A stretch of DNA of 64,000 bases from an uncultured Eubacteriales bacterium (GTDB taxonomy: Bacteria; Bacillota; Clostridia; Oscillospirales; CAG-272). Positions 31,684 to 40,743 of the stretch are shown here, in pieces. The stretch covers positions 1-64,000 of the forward strand of contig URHI01000001.1 of the NCBI GenBank assembly GCA_900547565.1, given 5' to 3'. A program made the translations under genes and the position numbers. The notes beneath the pieces were generated by a model. It was not told the origin of the DNA. It saw nothing but the letters and a program-made list of their open reading frames with translations, and did not search any database. How positions within the stretch are numbered: position 1 is the first letter of the stretch; every line of letters begins with the position of its first letter.

Positions 31684-33597
31684 ATGAAAAAAATACTGCT
31701 TATATTCGCCGCGGCTCTTGCTGTACTGCTCTGCTTCACTGCCTGTGACAGAGAAAATCCGCAGGATCTTCCCGACTGCAGCAGTGTGTCTGACAGCACG
31801 TCAGACACTACCGGCTCTTTGCCTGAAGCGCTGAATATTGTCACCGGCGGTGCGACAAAATATAAGGTCATACGCCCGGAAAACTGCTCAAAGCAGGTGA
31901 CAGATGCCGCAGTTGCACTGCGCCTCGGCATAATGAAAAAATATGACCTGTCCGAAATGACAATAACCACCGACTTTGAATCGCGTGATGCCGACCCGGC
32001 TGACCGGTATGAGTATGAGATCCTGGTAGGCAGCACCAACCGTGAACAGAGCATACTTGCACTCGGTTCGATAAAATACAATGATTTCGTAATATGCGTA
32101 GACGGTACACGTGTGGTCATCGCCGGCAACAACGATGAAAAAACCGCCGAAGCGGTTGATTATTTCCTATCCAATTATTTGGGCGACAATACGCTTTCAC
32201 TGCCGGCTGACCTGTCATATGTCAGCACTGCCGAATACCCCGCCGCCGGAGTTACTCTGCTCGGGCAGCCTGTTTCCGCTTATCGCGTAGTCTACAAAAG
32301 CTCATATAAATCCATGGCGGAAACGGTCGTGAGTACACTGGGAGCTTCATGCGGTGACGTCATGTCCATGAACAGCGACGCAGCAAACTCCACCTCCAAT
32401 GAAATTGTCATCGGTACGACCCGCCGCGGCTCATCTGGCAAGACCTTTGGTGCGGATGACTTTGCACTTACGGTAAAGGATGGCAGTATATTCATTGAAG
32501 GCGGCTCGGATTACGCCGTCGGCTCCGGCTGCCGCTACCTTTTGAATTTGGTCTCGTCTTCCTCAGGGGACCTGAGCCAGTCCGCTCTGAGCTACAGCTA
32601 TACCCTGCCCGACCGTCAGGTATACATTGACGACATATCCAAGCTGGCCATGCACTGGGACATTGAATTCGATACCCCCGACTGGATGACCGACTTTGAG
32701 GAAAAAGTCGCCTCAATGAACGATCCCGATGGCCGGCTTATGTCCTGCCTGCACCGCGGAGACATGCTGTACTACCCCGAAAACTCTATCGAAGGCATCA
32801 TAAGCGCCATTCGCATGGGTGCCGATATGGTGGAGATCGACGTACGGGCAACCAAAGACGGCATACTGGTCCTCATGCACGACGACTCGCTGTCCCGCAT
32901 GACAAATGCCGAACAGTTCGCCGGCAAAAACGGATTTCCGTCATCGCTTCTTATCAGCAACTGGACGTACGATCAACTGTGTCAGCTGTCGCTTAAGGAA
33001 CGCAACGGCGGCACGTCAGCCGCGCTTACAAGCTATAAGATCCCGACACTTGATGAGGCAATGAAGGTGTGCGCCGAGCGCGTTTTCGTCCGTCTTGACA
33101 AGCTGGATCAGTGGAATTACGCGCAGGATATCTGGCCGCTGATACAAAAGTATAAGGCATATACCACCGTTATTTTCACTTGGCACAGCGCCTTCACCTC
33201 GTCAAATTACGCACTGGTCAAAAACTACAAAAAGAAAATGGAGACCGCCGCAGGGCGCTCATCGTTCTGCTTTGTGGGTATTAATTCAAGCGGCTCGGCG
33301 GCAGCCGCGCTGAACACTATAAATACCAACGATCTGGACAGGTGCGTACGTTTGACCGACTGCGATTTTTCCAAATTCACGCTTGACGAATATCTCAGTA
33401 AGGTCAGCACGATTTTATCTGGCCTGAGTGGCCGTGCGAGATGCTACATAGACGCGCACGGCAATAACTCGCGTTACGAAACACCCGAGTGCTATGCTAA
33501 ACTGTACGACGCAGGCATCAATATACTGCTGGTCAACAAAGGGCTTTCACTCTGCCAGTACATCGAACAAAATTACTCGGCAGGTACGACTGACTGA
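31684..33597 (+). CDS. Lipoprotein with duplicated N-terminal module and glycerophosphodiester phosphodiesterase domain
   Basis: The signal peptide ends in FTAC (Cys21). Module copies lie at about residues 55-170 (core YEILVGSTNREQS, YNDFVICVDGTRVVIAG) and 190-295 (core NEIVIGTTRRGSS, FGADDFALTVKDGSIFIEGG). The C-terminal domain (about 345-630) is a GDPD TIM barrel: CLHRGD near 356, YPENSIEGI, MVEIDVRATKDG near 381 and LMHDDSLSRMT. It should cleave glycerophosphodiesters outside the membrane. Module 1 is clearly closest to that of the alkaline phosphatase lipoprotein: both begin YKVIRPE-CSK. AGGAGC precedes the ATG. Confidence 0.88.
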   Translation: MKKILLIFAAALAVLLCFTACDRENPQDLPDCSSVSDSTSDTTGSLPEALNIVTGGATKYKVIRPENCSKQVTDAAVALRLGIMKKYDLSEMTITTDFESRDADPADRYEYEILVGSTNREQSILALGSIKYNDFVICVDGTRVVIAGNNDEKTAEAVDYFLSNYLGDNTLSLPADLSYVSTAEYPAAGVTLLGQPVSAYRVVYKSSYKSMAETVVSTLGASCGDVMSMNSDAANSTSNEIVIGTTRRGSSGKTFGADDFALTVKDGSIFIEGGSDYAVGSGCRYLLNLVSSSSGDLSQSALSYSYTLPDRQVYIDDISKLAMHWDIEFDTPDWMTDFEEKVASMNDPDGRLMSCLHRGDMLYYPENSIEGIISAIRMGADMVEIDVRATKDGILVLMHDDSLSRMTNAEQFAGKNGFPSSLLISNWTYDQLCQLSLKERNGGTSAALTSYKIPTLDEAMKVCAERVFVRLDKLDQWNYAQDIWPLIQKYKAYTTVIFTWHSAFTSSNYALVKNYKKKMETAAGRSSFCFVGINSSGSAAAALNTINTNDLDRCVRLTDCDFSKFTLDEYLSKVSTILSGLSGRARCYIDAHGNNSRYETPECYAKLYDAGINILLVNKGLSLCQYIEQNYSAGTTD

Positions 33598-33620
33598 AGC
33601 AACAGCTGCTGACCGAAAAG

Positions 33621-33652
33621 AATCCGGAGTCATAATGACGCCGGATTTTTTT
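33621..33652 (+). terminator. Rho-independent terminator of the GDPD lipoprotein gene
   Basis: A nearly continuous stem (AATCCGGaGTCAT / ATGACgCCGGATT) is followed by TTTTT. Confidence 0.92.
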
Positions 33653-33663
33653 ATTCTACCCTC

Positions 33664-33692
33664 TTGACACAGGCTGTATCCGGAGATATAAT
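33664..33692 (+). promoter_or_regulatory. Consensus sigma-A promoter of the GntR-ABC operon
   Basis: TTGACA (33664-33669), a 17-bp spacer and TATAAT (33687-33692). Confidence 0.9.
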
Positions 33693-33697
33693 ATAAT

Positions 33698-33718
33698 TGT
33701 TCTAATACGATTAGTACA
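33698..33718 (+). promoter_or_regulatory. Likely GntR/YtrA-type operator
   Basis: TGTTCTAAT-ACG-ATTAGTACA is an inverted repeat of two 9-bp arms with one mismatch. It covers the expected transcription start of the operon, where an autorepressing YtrA-type regulator would bind. Confidence 0.65.
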
Positions 33719-33752
33719 GTTGCCGTATTAAATCACAGAAAGGAGTTAGACT

Positions 33753-34130
33753 ATGCTTACGCTGGATAAGCTGTCGAGGACACCAATATATGAGCAAATA
33801 ATCAATAATGTACGACGTGAAATCAGCGCCGGGACGATGGCCGAACAGTCACAGTTGCCGTCAGTACGCGAGTTGTCGGCATTTTTGGGTGTAAACCCCA
33901 ATACTGTTCAACGCGCCTACAACGAGCTGTGCTTGCGCGGCTATATAGTAACCGTTGCTGCGCGCGGCGCTTTTGTAGCCGAGGGGGCGCGCGAAAAAAT
34001 TCTGTCCGAGGGGCGCGATAAACTAAAGCAACTGTCTGAATTGGCCGCAGAGCTCAGACACGCCGGTGTGACACAGGACGATATTATTGCGGCCGTGACC
34101 GAAAATCTTTCAGGAGGTAGCGAACAATGA
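33753..34130 (+). CDS. GntR family regulator, YtrA subfamily
   Basis: The 125-residue protein is a GntR winged helix (PIYEQIINNVRREISAG, QLPSVRELSAFLGVNPNTVQRAYNELCLRGYI, ARGAFVAEG) with only a short helical C-terminal tail. This is the YtrA subfamily layout, which controls linked ABC transporters. GAAAGGAG precedes the ATG. Its stop overlaps the ATPase start as ATGA. It probably represses its own operon through the inverted repeat at 33698-33718; the inducer is unknown. Confidence 0.93.
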   Translation: MLTLDKLSRTPIYEQIINNVRREISAGTMAEQSQLPSVRELSAFLGVNPNTVQRAYNELCLRGYIVTVAARGAFVAEGAREKILSEGRDKLKQLSELAAELRHAGVTQDDIIAAVTENLSGGSEQ

Positions 34131-35050
34131 TCAAAACCAACCGTCTCGACATGTATTTCGGTGATTTCTGCGCCATAAAGCAGCTGACGGTAAGCATACC
34201 GGAAGGGTGTGTTTACGGGTTGGTCGGAAGCAACGGCGCAGGTAAATCAACGCTGTTGCGTATACTGTCCGGTATTTATCGCCAGACAAACGGCGATGTT
34301 ACTATTGACAACTGCCGGGTATACGAAAATCCTTTAATCAAAGAGCAACTCGTGTTTGTGCCGGATGAGTTGTTTTTCATGCCGCAGGCAAATCTGAGGG
34401 AAATGGGGCGTATGTGGCAGCGGCTTTACCGGTCGTTTGATATGTCCCGGCTGTGCGTCCTTGCCGAACATTTTGAGCTTGACATGAACGCCAACATAAA
34501 CACATTTTCCAAAGGTATGAAACGTCAGGCTGCAATCATTCTGGCGCTGTCAGCCAAACCAAAATACCTGTTTCTTGATGAGACATTTGACGGGCTCGAT
34601 CCTATAAAACGAAACATGGTGCGCAATCTTATTTACGACGACATAATACAGCGCCATGCGACTGCCATTCTGTCATCTCACTCACTGCGCGAGCTTGAGG
34701 ACACCTGCGATCAGCTGGCTCTGCTGCACCGCGGAGGGCTGGTGCTTGAGAGCGACATCCAAAATCTCAAGACCTCACTGTTCAAGGTTCAGGTAGGCTA
34801 CACACAGCCGTTCGGACGTGACATGTTTTACGGTGTGAATATGACATCATACCGTCAGTCAGGATCAGTGGCAACGCTCATCGTCCGCGGCGACCGAGAT
34901 GCACTCCGGCATGAACTTATGAATCGCTCACCTGCCCCGGCTATACTGGATATCCTGCCGCTTAGCCTTGAAGAAGTCTTCATTTACGAACTGGACGCAC
35001 TGGGATATTCCGACGGGCTGGATGAATTAAAGGAGGTACGCCATGAATAA
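34127..35050 (+). CDS. ABC transporter ATP-binding protein (YtrB-like)
   Basis: The 307-residue ATPase has Walker A GLVGSNGAGKST near residue 32, the degenerate signature NTFSKGMKRQAAI near 124, Walker B KYLFLDETFDGLD near 144 and the H-loop ATAILSSHSLRE near 178. The FSKGM form is usual in exporter ATPases of this group. The C-terminal 80 residues are an accessory domain ending in PLSLEEVFIYELD. Coupled to the GntR gene and overlapping the permease gene by 8 bp, it energises export or bacitracin-type defence; the substrate is not predictable from sequence. Confidence 0.92.
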   Translation: MIKTNRLDMYFGDFCAIKQLTVSIPEGCVYGLVGSNGAGKSTLLRILSGIYRQTNGDVTIDNCRVYENPLIKEQLVFVPDELFFMPQANLREMGRMWQRLYRSFDMSRLCVLAEHFELDMNANINTFSKGMKRQAAIILALSAKPKYLFLDETFDGLDPIKRNMVRNLIYDDIIQRHATAILSSHSLRELEDTCDQLALLHRGGLVLESDIQNLKTSLFKVQVGYTQPFGRDMFYGVNMTSYRQSGSVATLIVRGDRDALRHELMNRSPAPAILDILPLSLEEVFIYELDALGYSDGLDELKEVRHE

Positions 35051-36464
35051 AGTATTCGACTTCGGACTTTACCGCGTAGGACTTCGCCGAGTCAAGGTGA
35101 TCGGACTGTTCTCGGCGCTGGTATGCGTTGTCGGTTCAGCCATACTTCCCGTGGCCGAAATGTTCACAAAAATAAACTCCACTTATACGTACAGGGTCTC
35201 GCCGGGCACATATGCCGTAATGCTCTGGGCACTGATCGTTCTCGCGCCGCTTATCATGTATCACATGTTTTCATTTCTGACAAACCGACGCGATTCTGAC
35301 TTTTATCACTCGCTCCCCTACACCCGCACAACCATGTATTTCAGCTTTTTTGCCGCCGCTATGACCTGGATATGGGGGATACTGCTGGCAAGCGTCGCGG
35401 TCTGCGGTTTGTTGTGGGTCGTACTGCCTTTCAATACGATAATCAGCATAAAAGTAGTGTATACCGCGCTTATCAACTTTGCAGTGGCAACACTGTGCAC
35501 AGCCGCCTTTGTACCGGCCGCGCTGTCAGCGACCGGAACAGTCACCTCGGCTTTCCTGCTGTACATCAGCGTCATGTTCACTCCGAAATTCACGGTGTGG
35601 ATGTTCACAGAATGCCTGCTTATTCACACTCCCATTCTCTACATCCCGGATAAGTGGCTGAATTACCTGCAATTCGGGCTGTTTGAGCCGTATGCCATGA
35701 TGCGAAACAACAGCGTCTGCGATTGGGCTTCCATTATTTACACCACCGTACTGTCGCTGATATTCGTGGCGGCAGGTTGGATAATATTCCGCAAGCGCCG
35801 CAGTGAGACCGCAAGCGTCCCTGCTCCGTCCAAGGGCTTGCAGGTGCTGTACCGTTGCTGTATCACAATTCCGCTGCTTATGTGCATGATGTACTCGGTA
35901 TTTGCGGACTCTGTAAACACTCTGACCATCGTCTTAGCAGTCACGTCAGTCCTGGCATACTATCTGTATGAGCTGATTACCACCAAAAAGATCCGCAAAA
36001 TGCTTGCCGCTACCAAGTTTGTATGGTTGCTGCCGGTATTCTGCGCGGTATTTGCCGGAGGTGTACTGCTGACATCGTCGCTCATATATGCCGACACTCC
36101 CGACGCTGACAAAATCGACCATATCCGTATTGCGGCATACAACAACAATGACGCAATCTTGTACCACAAGTATGCCGAAACACCGATTGATGACCCGGAA
36201 ATCATTGCGTCGACCGTGAAGCTACTGAAAGACAAAAGCATAAAATCCTGGGGACGGCAAGCAATGGTGGAAATAACCACCACCTCAGGCCGCAAGCTGA
36301 TGCGCCAGGTACGCTGCCTTGAAGCACTTATCTACCTCGAAGATTCGGATAAATATACGGACTTTATGAACCGGCTCTACACATATTACAAATCCAAAAA
36401 TATTGACCACAGCATCTCCAAGGAATATTTCGACTTTGAACAAACAAACTTTATTCAGCAGTAA
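35043..36464 (+). CDS. ABC transporter permease (YtrC/YtrD-like, multi-pass)
   Basis: The 473-residue membrane protein has about eight hydrophobic segments, including LFSALVCVVGSAILPV near residue 22, YAVMLWALIVLAPLIMY, MYFSFFAAAMTWIWGILLAS, and IVLAVTSVLAYYLYELI near 300. An extracytoplasmic C-terminal stretch of about 110 residues follows the last segment. FLTNRRDSDFYHSLPYTR resembles the cytosolic loop of ABC-2-type permeases of this group. It starts inside the ATPase gene (8-bp overlap), so the two are co-translated. Only one permease gene is present, so it probably forms a homodimer. Confidence 0.85.
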   Translation: MNKVFDFGLYRVGLRRVKVIGLFSALVCVVGSAILPVAEMFTKINSTYTYRVSPGTYAVMLWALIVLAPLIMYHMFSFLTNRRDSDFYHSLPYTRTTMYFSFFAAAMTWIWGILLASVAVCGLLWVVLPFNTIISIKVVYTALINFAVATLCTAAFVPAALSATGTVTSAFLLYISVMFTPKFTVWMFTECLLIHTPILYIPDKWLNYLQFGLFEPYAMMRNNSVCDWASIIYTTVLSLIFVAAGWIIFRKRRSETASVPAPSKGLQVLYRCCITIPLLMCMMYSVFADSVNTLTIVLAVTSVLAYYLYELITTKKIRKMLAATKFVWLLPVFCAVFAGGVLLTSSLIYADTPDADKIDHIRIAAYNNNDAILYHKYAETPIDDPEIIASTVKLLKDKSIKSWGRQAMVEITTTSGRKLMRQVRCLEALIYLEDSDKYTDFMNRLYTYYKSKNIDHSISKEYFDFEQTNFIQQ

Positions 36465-36476
36465 CACCGCCTTTCG

Positions 36477-36782
36477 ATGAATTATAAAGAATACTCAGAG
36501 GAACTGAAGCCGCTCATGGATTCACTGCTTGAAACCTATATCAACGAGTTCAACTCACTGACCGAAGACGAGCGGTCGTTGTTGATGGGATACTTTGAAA
36601 TTGGCAGTGATGTCGATTATATTTACACCTGTTTTAGCTTTCCTGCCGATTGGCCATATTATCAATACAACGACAATACGACGTTTTACGTTATAAAGAA
36701 GTATACTCCCGAAAGCTATGAGCTGCTTCAGGAGCTATTTAAGCACTATAAACATTCTGAATATATAAAAAGCCATTCCTGA
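36477..36782 (+). CDS. Small hypothetical protein
   Basis: The 101-residue protein is rich in Tyr, Glu and Asp and has no signal peptide or membrane segment. It reads as helices (EELKPLMDSLLETYINEF, PESYELLQELFKHYKHSE) around a short beta part (CFSFPADWPYYQYND, TTFYVIKKY). I do not recognise the family. It follows the ABC permease gene by 12 bp and precedes the operon terminator, so it is probably the fourth gene of that operon. No strong ribosome site is present before the ATG. Confidence 0.6.
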   Translation: MNYKEYSEELKPLMDSLLETYINEFNSLTEDERSLLMGYFEIGSDVDYIYTCFSFPADWPYYQYNDNTTFYVIKKYTPESYELLQELFKHYKHSEYIKSHS

Positions 36783-36793
36783 AGAATAAAAGC

Positions 36794-36829
36794 TTCCCCC
36801 TGTGTAACAAATCACACAGGGGGAAATTT
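36794..36829 (+). terminator. Rho-independent terminator of the GntR-ABC operon
   Basis: The 12-bp stem TTCCCCCTGTGT / ACACAGGGGGAA with an 8-nt loop is followed by ATTTT. Confidence 0.92.
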
Positions 36830-36844
36830 TCCAGTATACAAAAC

Positions 36845-36877
36845 ATAACCTCCGGCAGAAAATTTGCCGGAGGTTAT
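36845..36877 (-). terminator. Rho-independent terminator of the opp operon
   Basis: A perfect 13-bp stem (ATAACCTCCGGCA / TGCCGGAGGTTAT) lies just after the stop of the DUF3899 gene on the minus strand, with a GTTTTGT tail. Confidence 0.87.
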
Positions 36878-36879
36878 AT

Positions 36880-37299
36880 TCAATATAAGTTGTAAAATCT
36901 GATTATAAAAAACACAGCCACTGCCATGTAAGCCAATCCAGTGAAGAAAATAAAACCGTAGCCCTTCACTCCGCCCGTGCTGCGTTTGCGCTGTACATAA
37001 TCAGCATAGGTTTCGTGCTTTTCAAGTGTACTGCCCAGTGGGATAAATGCCCGTGCCGCGCGCGACACCACATAAGACAGTCCGTAGAACATGCCTTCGT
37101 TTGAGATCCACACCAATGCCGCACACAAAATGAGCACTACTCCGGGAATGGTGAAAGCATCCGCAAGTATACGGCAACGCTCCAGCTCGGTCGCGGCCTC
37201 GGCGTAGCCGTGAAGGGCAATGACTGCAAAGGCCATAAGTCCCCCCACGGCAATGGTTACACCGTATTTTATCAGAGTCTTGGTTATTTTTTGCTTCAC
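36880..37299 (-). CDS. DUF3899 family membrane protein
   Basis: The 139-residue protein has three membrane segments (about residues 12-32, 48-66 and 113-135) and the family's central segment ADAFTIPGVVLILCAALVWISNEGMF. A cytosolic charged loop (ADYVQRKRSTGG) precedes the last helix. DUF3899 has no established function. Its start overlaps the end of oppF by 4 bp, so it is the last gene of the opp operon. Confidence 0.8.
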   Translation of the reverse strand: MKQKITKTLIKYGVTIAVGGLMAFAVIALHGYAEAATELERCRILADAFTIPGVVLILCAALVWISNEGMFYGLSYVVSRAARAFIPLGSTLEKHETYADYVQRKRSTGGVKGYGFIFFTGLAYMAVAVFFIIRFYNLY

Positions 37300-38570
37300 A
37301 GCCCCAGCTCCTTGCGGTAGCGCGCCTCCTCCTGGTCATTGCACCGGACAAAGTGACCGGGAGTGATCTCACGCATTGAAGGCTTATCAACGCTGTAGTC
37401 ATGCTCGGCTATTGCGTTGTATATTATACGGGTGCGCTTTTTTTCGGCACGCGGGTCCGGCAGAGGTATGGCCGACAGTAGCGAACGCGTATACGGATGC
37501 AATGGATGTGCAAAAAGCTCATCAGAGCTTGCCAGCTCAACCATTTTACCGTAATACATAACACCTATGCGGTCTGAGAAATACTTGACTACCGAAAGGT
37601 CATGCGCAATAAACAAAATAGTCAAGTTCAGCTTGGAACGCAGCTCGTTAAGCAAATTAATAACCTGTGCCTGTATAGACACGTCGAGCGCCGACACCGG
37701 CTCGTCTGCAATCAGCATATCCGGATTCATAATCACAGAACGCGCGATGCCTACTCTCTGTTTTTGGCCGCCCGAAAACTCGTGCGGATAACGTCCTGCA
37801 TGCTCACGTACCAAACCGACCAGCTCAAGTATCTCATACACCTTTTCGTCGATATACTTCTTATCCTTGATACCGTTTATAACCAGCCCCTCGGAAATTA
37901 TTTCACTAACCGTCATACGCGGATTAAGCGACGCAACAGGATCCTGGAATATCATTTGAATCTGCGTGATGAGTTTAGTCTTTTTGGCTACTCTCAGCTT
38001 TTCACGGTACTCCTTCTTCAGTGCGGCCTCCTCGGGCTTGCTGGCAACCGCGGCCAACTTGGGACGATACTCTTCCTCCAGCTTTTTGACAAGTGTGTCG
38101 GAATACTCTCGGTCGGAGTTCTTGTGATCATATTTTGCCGAACGTATCTCGGCACGGTCTTTTGCAACAGACTGCTTGAGCGACTTCTGGAGCTCGGCGA
38201 TCCTGGCATCATTAGCCGCCTTATTACCGGGATTCTCAGACGAATCCTTCTGTAACTCACGTATTTGAGCGGCAGTTTGCTTCTTGCTGGCCTTTATGTG
38301 GTCATAGTAAGACCGAGTACCGGCACATATACGCTGCCCCTTGAAATAAATGCTTCCCGATGTTATATCGTATATTTTGAGTATTGAACGGCCGGTCGTT
38401 GTCTTACCACAGCCTGACTCGCCGACAAGTCCGAACACCTCACCCTTTTTGATATCAAAGCTGACATCGTCAACCGCGCGGGTTTCGTGCCCCTTGACTT
38501 TGAAATACTGACAGAGATGCTCTACTCTCAGCAACACTTCCTGCTGTTCATTGTTGTTATTGCTGTTCAT
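37296..38570 (-). CDS. oppF: Oligopeptide ABC transporter ATP-binding protein OppF-like, with coiled-coil insertion
   Basis: The 424-residue ATPase has Walker [10 protein letters not shown] near residue 51, the Q-loop [12 protein letters not shown] at 206, signature [15 protein letters not shown], Walker [13 protein letters not shown] and the Opp-type C-terminus ([19 protein letters not shown]). Between Walker A and the Q-loop, residues about 80-200 are an added Lys/Glu/Ala-rich helical segment absent from ordinary OppF proteins of about 320 residues. It overlaps oppD by 14 bp and DUF3899 by 4 bp. It acts on the cytosolic face and powers peptide uptake together with OppD. Confidence 0.92.
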   Translation of the reverse strand: MNSNNNNEQQEVLLRVEHLCQYFKVKGHETRAVDDVSFDIKKGEVFGLVGESGCGKTTTGRSILKIYDITSGSIYFKGQRICAGTRSYYDHIKASKKQTAAQIRELQKDSSENPGNKAANDARIAELQKSLKQSVAKDRAEIRSAKYDHKNSDREYSDTLVKKLEEEYRPKLAAVASKPEEAALKKEYREKLRVAKKTKLITQIQMIFQDPVASLNPRMTVSEIISEGLVINGIKDKKYIDEKVYEILELVGLVREHAGRYPHEFSGGQKQRVGIARSVIMNPDMLIADEPVSALDVSIQAQVINLLNELRSKLNLTILFIAHDLSVVKYFSDRIGVMYYGKMVELASSDELFAHPLHPYTRSLLSAIPLPDPRAEKKRTRIIYNAIAEHDYSVDKPSMREITPGHFVRCNDQEEARYRKELGL

Positions 38571-40740
38571 TTGCTTCTCCTTCCGTCAGTGATTTTTTCA
38601 TTCTGGCGATACGGTCGGTTATGATTTTGGGAACCTCAACCTTAGGAGCATCGGGATGCAACAGCCATGTTGCCGCAGTATGAGTCGGGGACACCCGGAA
38701 CATGGGAGGCTGCTTTTCAAAGTCTATCTTCATAGCATACCTGTTTCGCTCTGCAAATGCGTCGCCCTCGGGAGGGTAGATCATATTTGGGGGTGTGCCG
38801 GGGATAGCATCCAGCTTTTCGTTTGTATCAAGGTCCGGCATGGAGGATAGCAGCGCCCAGGTGTAAGGGTGACGCGGATCGTAGAAAATATCCTCTGCAG
38901 TGCCATATTCCACAATTTTGCCTGCGTACATAACAGCAATATTATCCGCCATGTTGGCCACAACACCCAGGTCATGCGTGATGAATATAACCGACAGGTT
39001 GCGCTCACGCTTGAGATTATTGATAAGCTCAAGAATTTGAGCCTGTATAGTAACATCCAATGCCGTTGTCGGCTCATCACAGATGAGGATATCTGGGTTG
39101 GCGGACAGCGCAATGGCAATGACTATACGCTGACGCATACCGCCCGAGAACTCAAACGGATACTGATAGAAACGGATACGTGGCTCAGGTATGCCGACCT
39201 CCTCCATGAGCTTAATGGCCTTTTCCTTGGCCATAGCCTTGGTGACCTTATACACCACCGCGGACGCTTTTTCCTTAAGATAGTCGATTAGCGCCACGGC
39301 TCGCTGCTGAACATCCTCAGTGCCTGACTCAAGATAATTCTTGTAATGTTTTTCAAGACGATCGATGATGTCTATGATGTTCTGTCTGAGCATATCAAGG
39401 TCGCACACAGACTTCGGAACGACCTTCCAGTCGACCTGCTTGCCGCGGGCTATCAGCGCATCGCGTTTTGCCGTCTGTCGTGCGAATCTTGCTTCCTCAC
39501 GCGGGTTATTTGCCTTGTAGTAAAAATATTTGTCAATGGCATTATCCATACTGGAGCGGAAGGTATATGCTATGCTGTCCTTTACGGTTTCCAGACGATC
39601 GATGGAGGTTTCCACAACGTCAGCCAGCTCACGGACCAACTTTTTTGCCTCTGCCTTGTCAAAATCTGCGCTGAACAAGCCTTTGATCTGATCAAGGCGC
39701 TCGACAACCGTCTCCTTACCTTTAGAGGCATGGTGTACAGAATACTCGATGCCGCATTTTTCATACTCTATGAACTCATCCATAAATTCGCGGTTAAGCA
39801 GTTCAAGTGCACGCGAATTAGCCTCGTCAGCCGGAACGACCGACAGATCATCGTCAGGATTTTTCATAGTCCAGTATCCGATACGGAAAAAGTTGGGACG
39901 TGTAGCCGTCAACAGCTTATCAAGCAGCTCCGACACCGCATCAAGCGAAGAACGTATCTCGGCAGGCAGAACCAGCGGCTGATTTTTGGGACGGTTTTTG
40001 TCCTCCTTATAGTGGGACACCTGCGTTTTAAGTTGCTGAGTCAACCCCGTCAGCTCCTCGCCGTGACCTGCCAGCAGATATTTGTCGTTTATCTGTACCA
40101 GCTTGGCGCACAAGCTCTTGAGATTGGCGGCTACGTCAAGATTTTGCTTACGCTCTATTAAGAACAGCAGCTCGGAAATTTCGCCCTGACATTCCTCGGC
40201 ACGGTTTCTTGACTCATTGTATACGTTTTCCAGTTTGATAGCTTCAATATTGAATTTATCAAACGTGCTGATGAGACGTTCAGTCTCATCGGTAGGCTTA
40301 CCGGATGCTATAATGCACTCCTTGAGCTTGGCCAGCATCGAATTGAACTCTGCTCTTGCCTCGCGGCGATTGACCTTGTTTTTAAGCAGCATGGCCTCGG
40401 TGATCTGCTTGCCGATCTTGACTATGGGGTTAAGGGAGGACAGCGGATCCTGGAATATCATGGATATTTTATCGCCCCTGATCTTGTACATATCCGTCTC
40501 CGGCAGCTTGAGCAGATCTTTGCCGTCGTAGAGGATTTCACCGCTCTCCACAATGGAGTTACCGGCCAGTATCCCCAGAATGGCCTTGGAGGTGACCGAT
40601 TTACCCGAACCCGATTCTCCGACTATAGCCAGTGTTTTGCCGCGTTCGAGATCGAAGGATATGTCTCGCACCGCCTTAAGCGTTCCACCGGGGGTACGGA
40701 ATGATATTGTCAGTCTTTTGACCTGAAGTATATTATCCAT
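38557..40740 (-). CDS. oppD: Oligopeptide ABC transporter ATP-binding protein OppD-like, with ~375-residue insertion
   Basis: At 727 residues this is about twice the usual OppD. Walker A GESGSGKS is near residue 41 and the Q-loop MIFQDPLSSLNP near 94. The signature EFSGGMRQRI appears only at 530, Walker B ILICDEPTTALD near 551, then the Opp C-terminus (HPYTWALLSSMP). The insert, about residues 125-500, is charged and helical (EFNSMLAKLKECI, IERKQNLDVAANLKSL, VRELADVVETSIDRLETVK, EEARFARQTAKRDAL). It sits in the helical subdomain that contacts the permeases. The catalytic motifs are intact, so it should be active. It lies 3 bp after oppC. Confidence 0.92.
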   Translation of the reverse strand: MDNILQVKRLTISFRTPGGTLKAVRDISFDLERGKTLAIVGESGSGKSVTSKAILGILAGNSIVESGEILYDGKDLLKLPETDMYKIRGDKISMIFQDPLSSLNPIVKIGKQITEAMLLKNKVNRREARAEFNSMLAKLKECIIASGKPTDETERLISTFDKFNIEAIKLENVYNESRNRAEECQGEISELLFLIERKQNLDVAANLKSLCAKLVQINDKYLLAGHGEELTGLTQQLKTQVSHYKEDKNRPKNQPLVLPAEIRSSLDAVSELLDKLLTATRPNFFRIGYWTMKNPDDDLSVVPADEANSRALELLNREFMDEFIEYEKCGIEYSVHHASKGKETVVERLDQIKGLFSADFDKAEAKKLVRELADVVETSIDRLETVKDSIAYTFRSSMDNAIDKYFYYKANNPREEARFARQTAKRDALIARGKQVDWKVVPKSVCDLDMLRQNIIDIIDRLEKHYKNYLESGTEDVQQRAVALIDYLKEKASAVVYKVTKAMAKEKAIKLMEEVGIPEPRIRFYQYPFEFSGGMRQRIVIAIALSANPDILICDEPTTALDVTIQAQILELINNLKRERNLSVIFITHDLGVVANMADNIAVMYAGKIVEYGTAEDIFYDPRHPYTWALLSSMPDLDTNEKLDAIPGTPPNMIYPPEGDAFAERNRYAMKIDFEKQPPMFRVSPTHTAATWLLHPDAPKVEVPKIITDRIARMKKSLTEGEANEQQ

Positions 40741-40743
40741 ATC

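Noticed and set aside
39346..40161. A 271-codon plus-strand frame opposite oppD
   Set aside because: It lies antisense to the charged helical insert of OppD, whose Lys/Glu codons leave the opposite strand open; there is no domain pattern or ribosome site.
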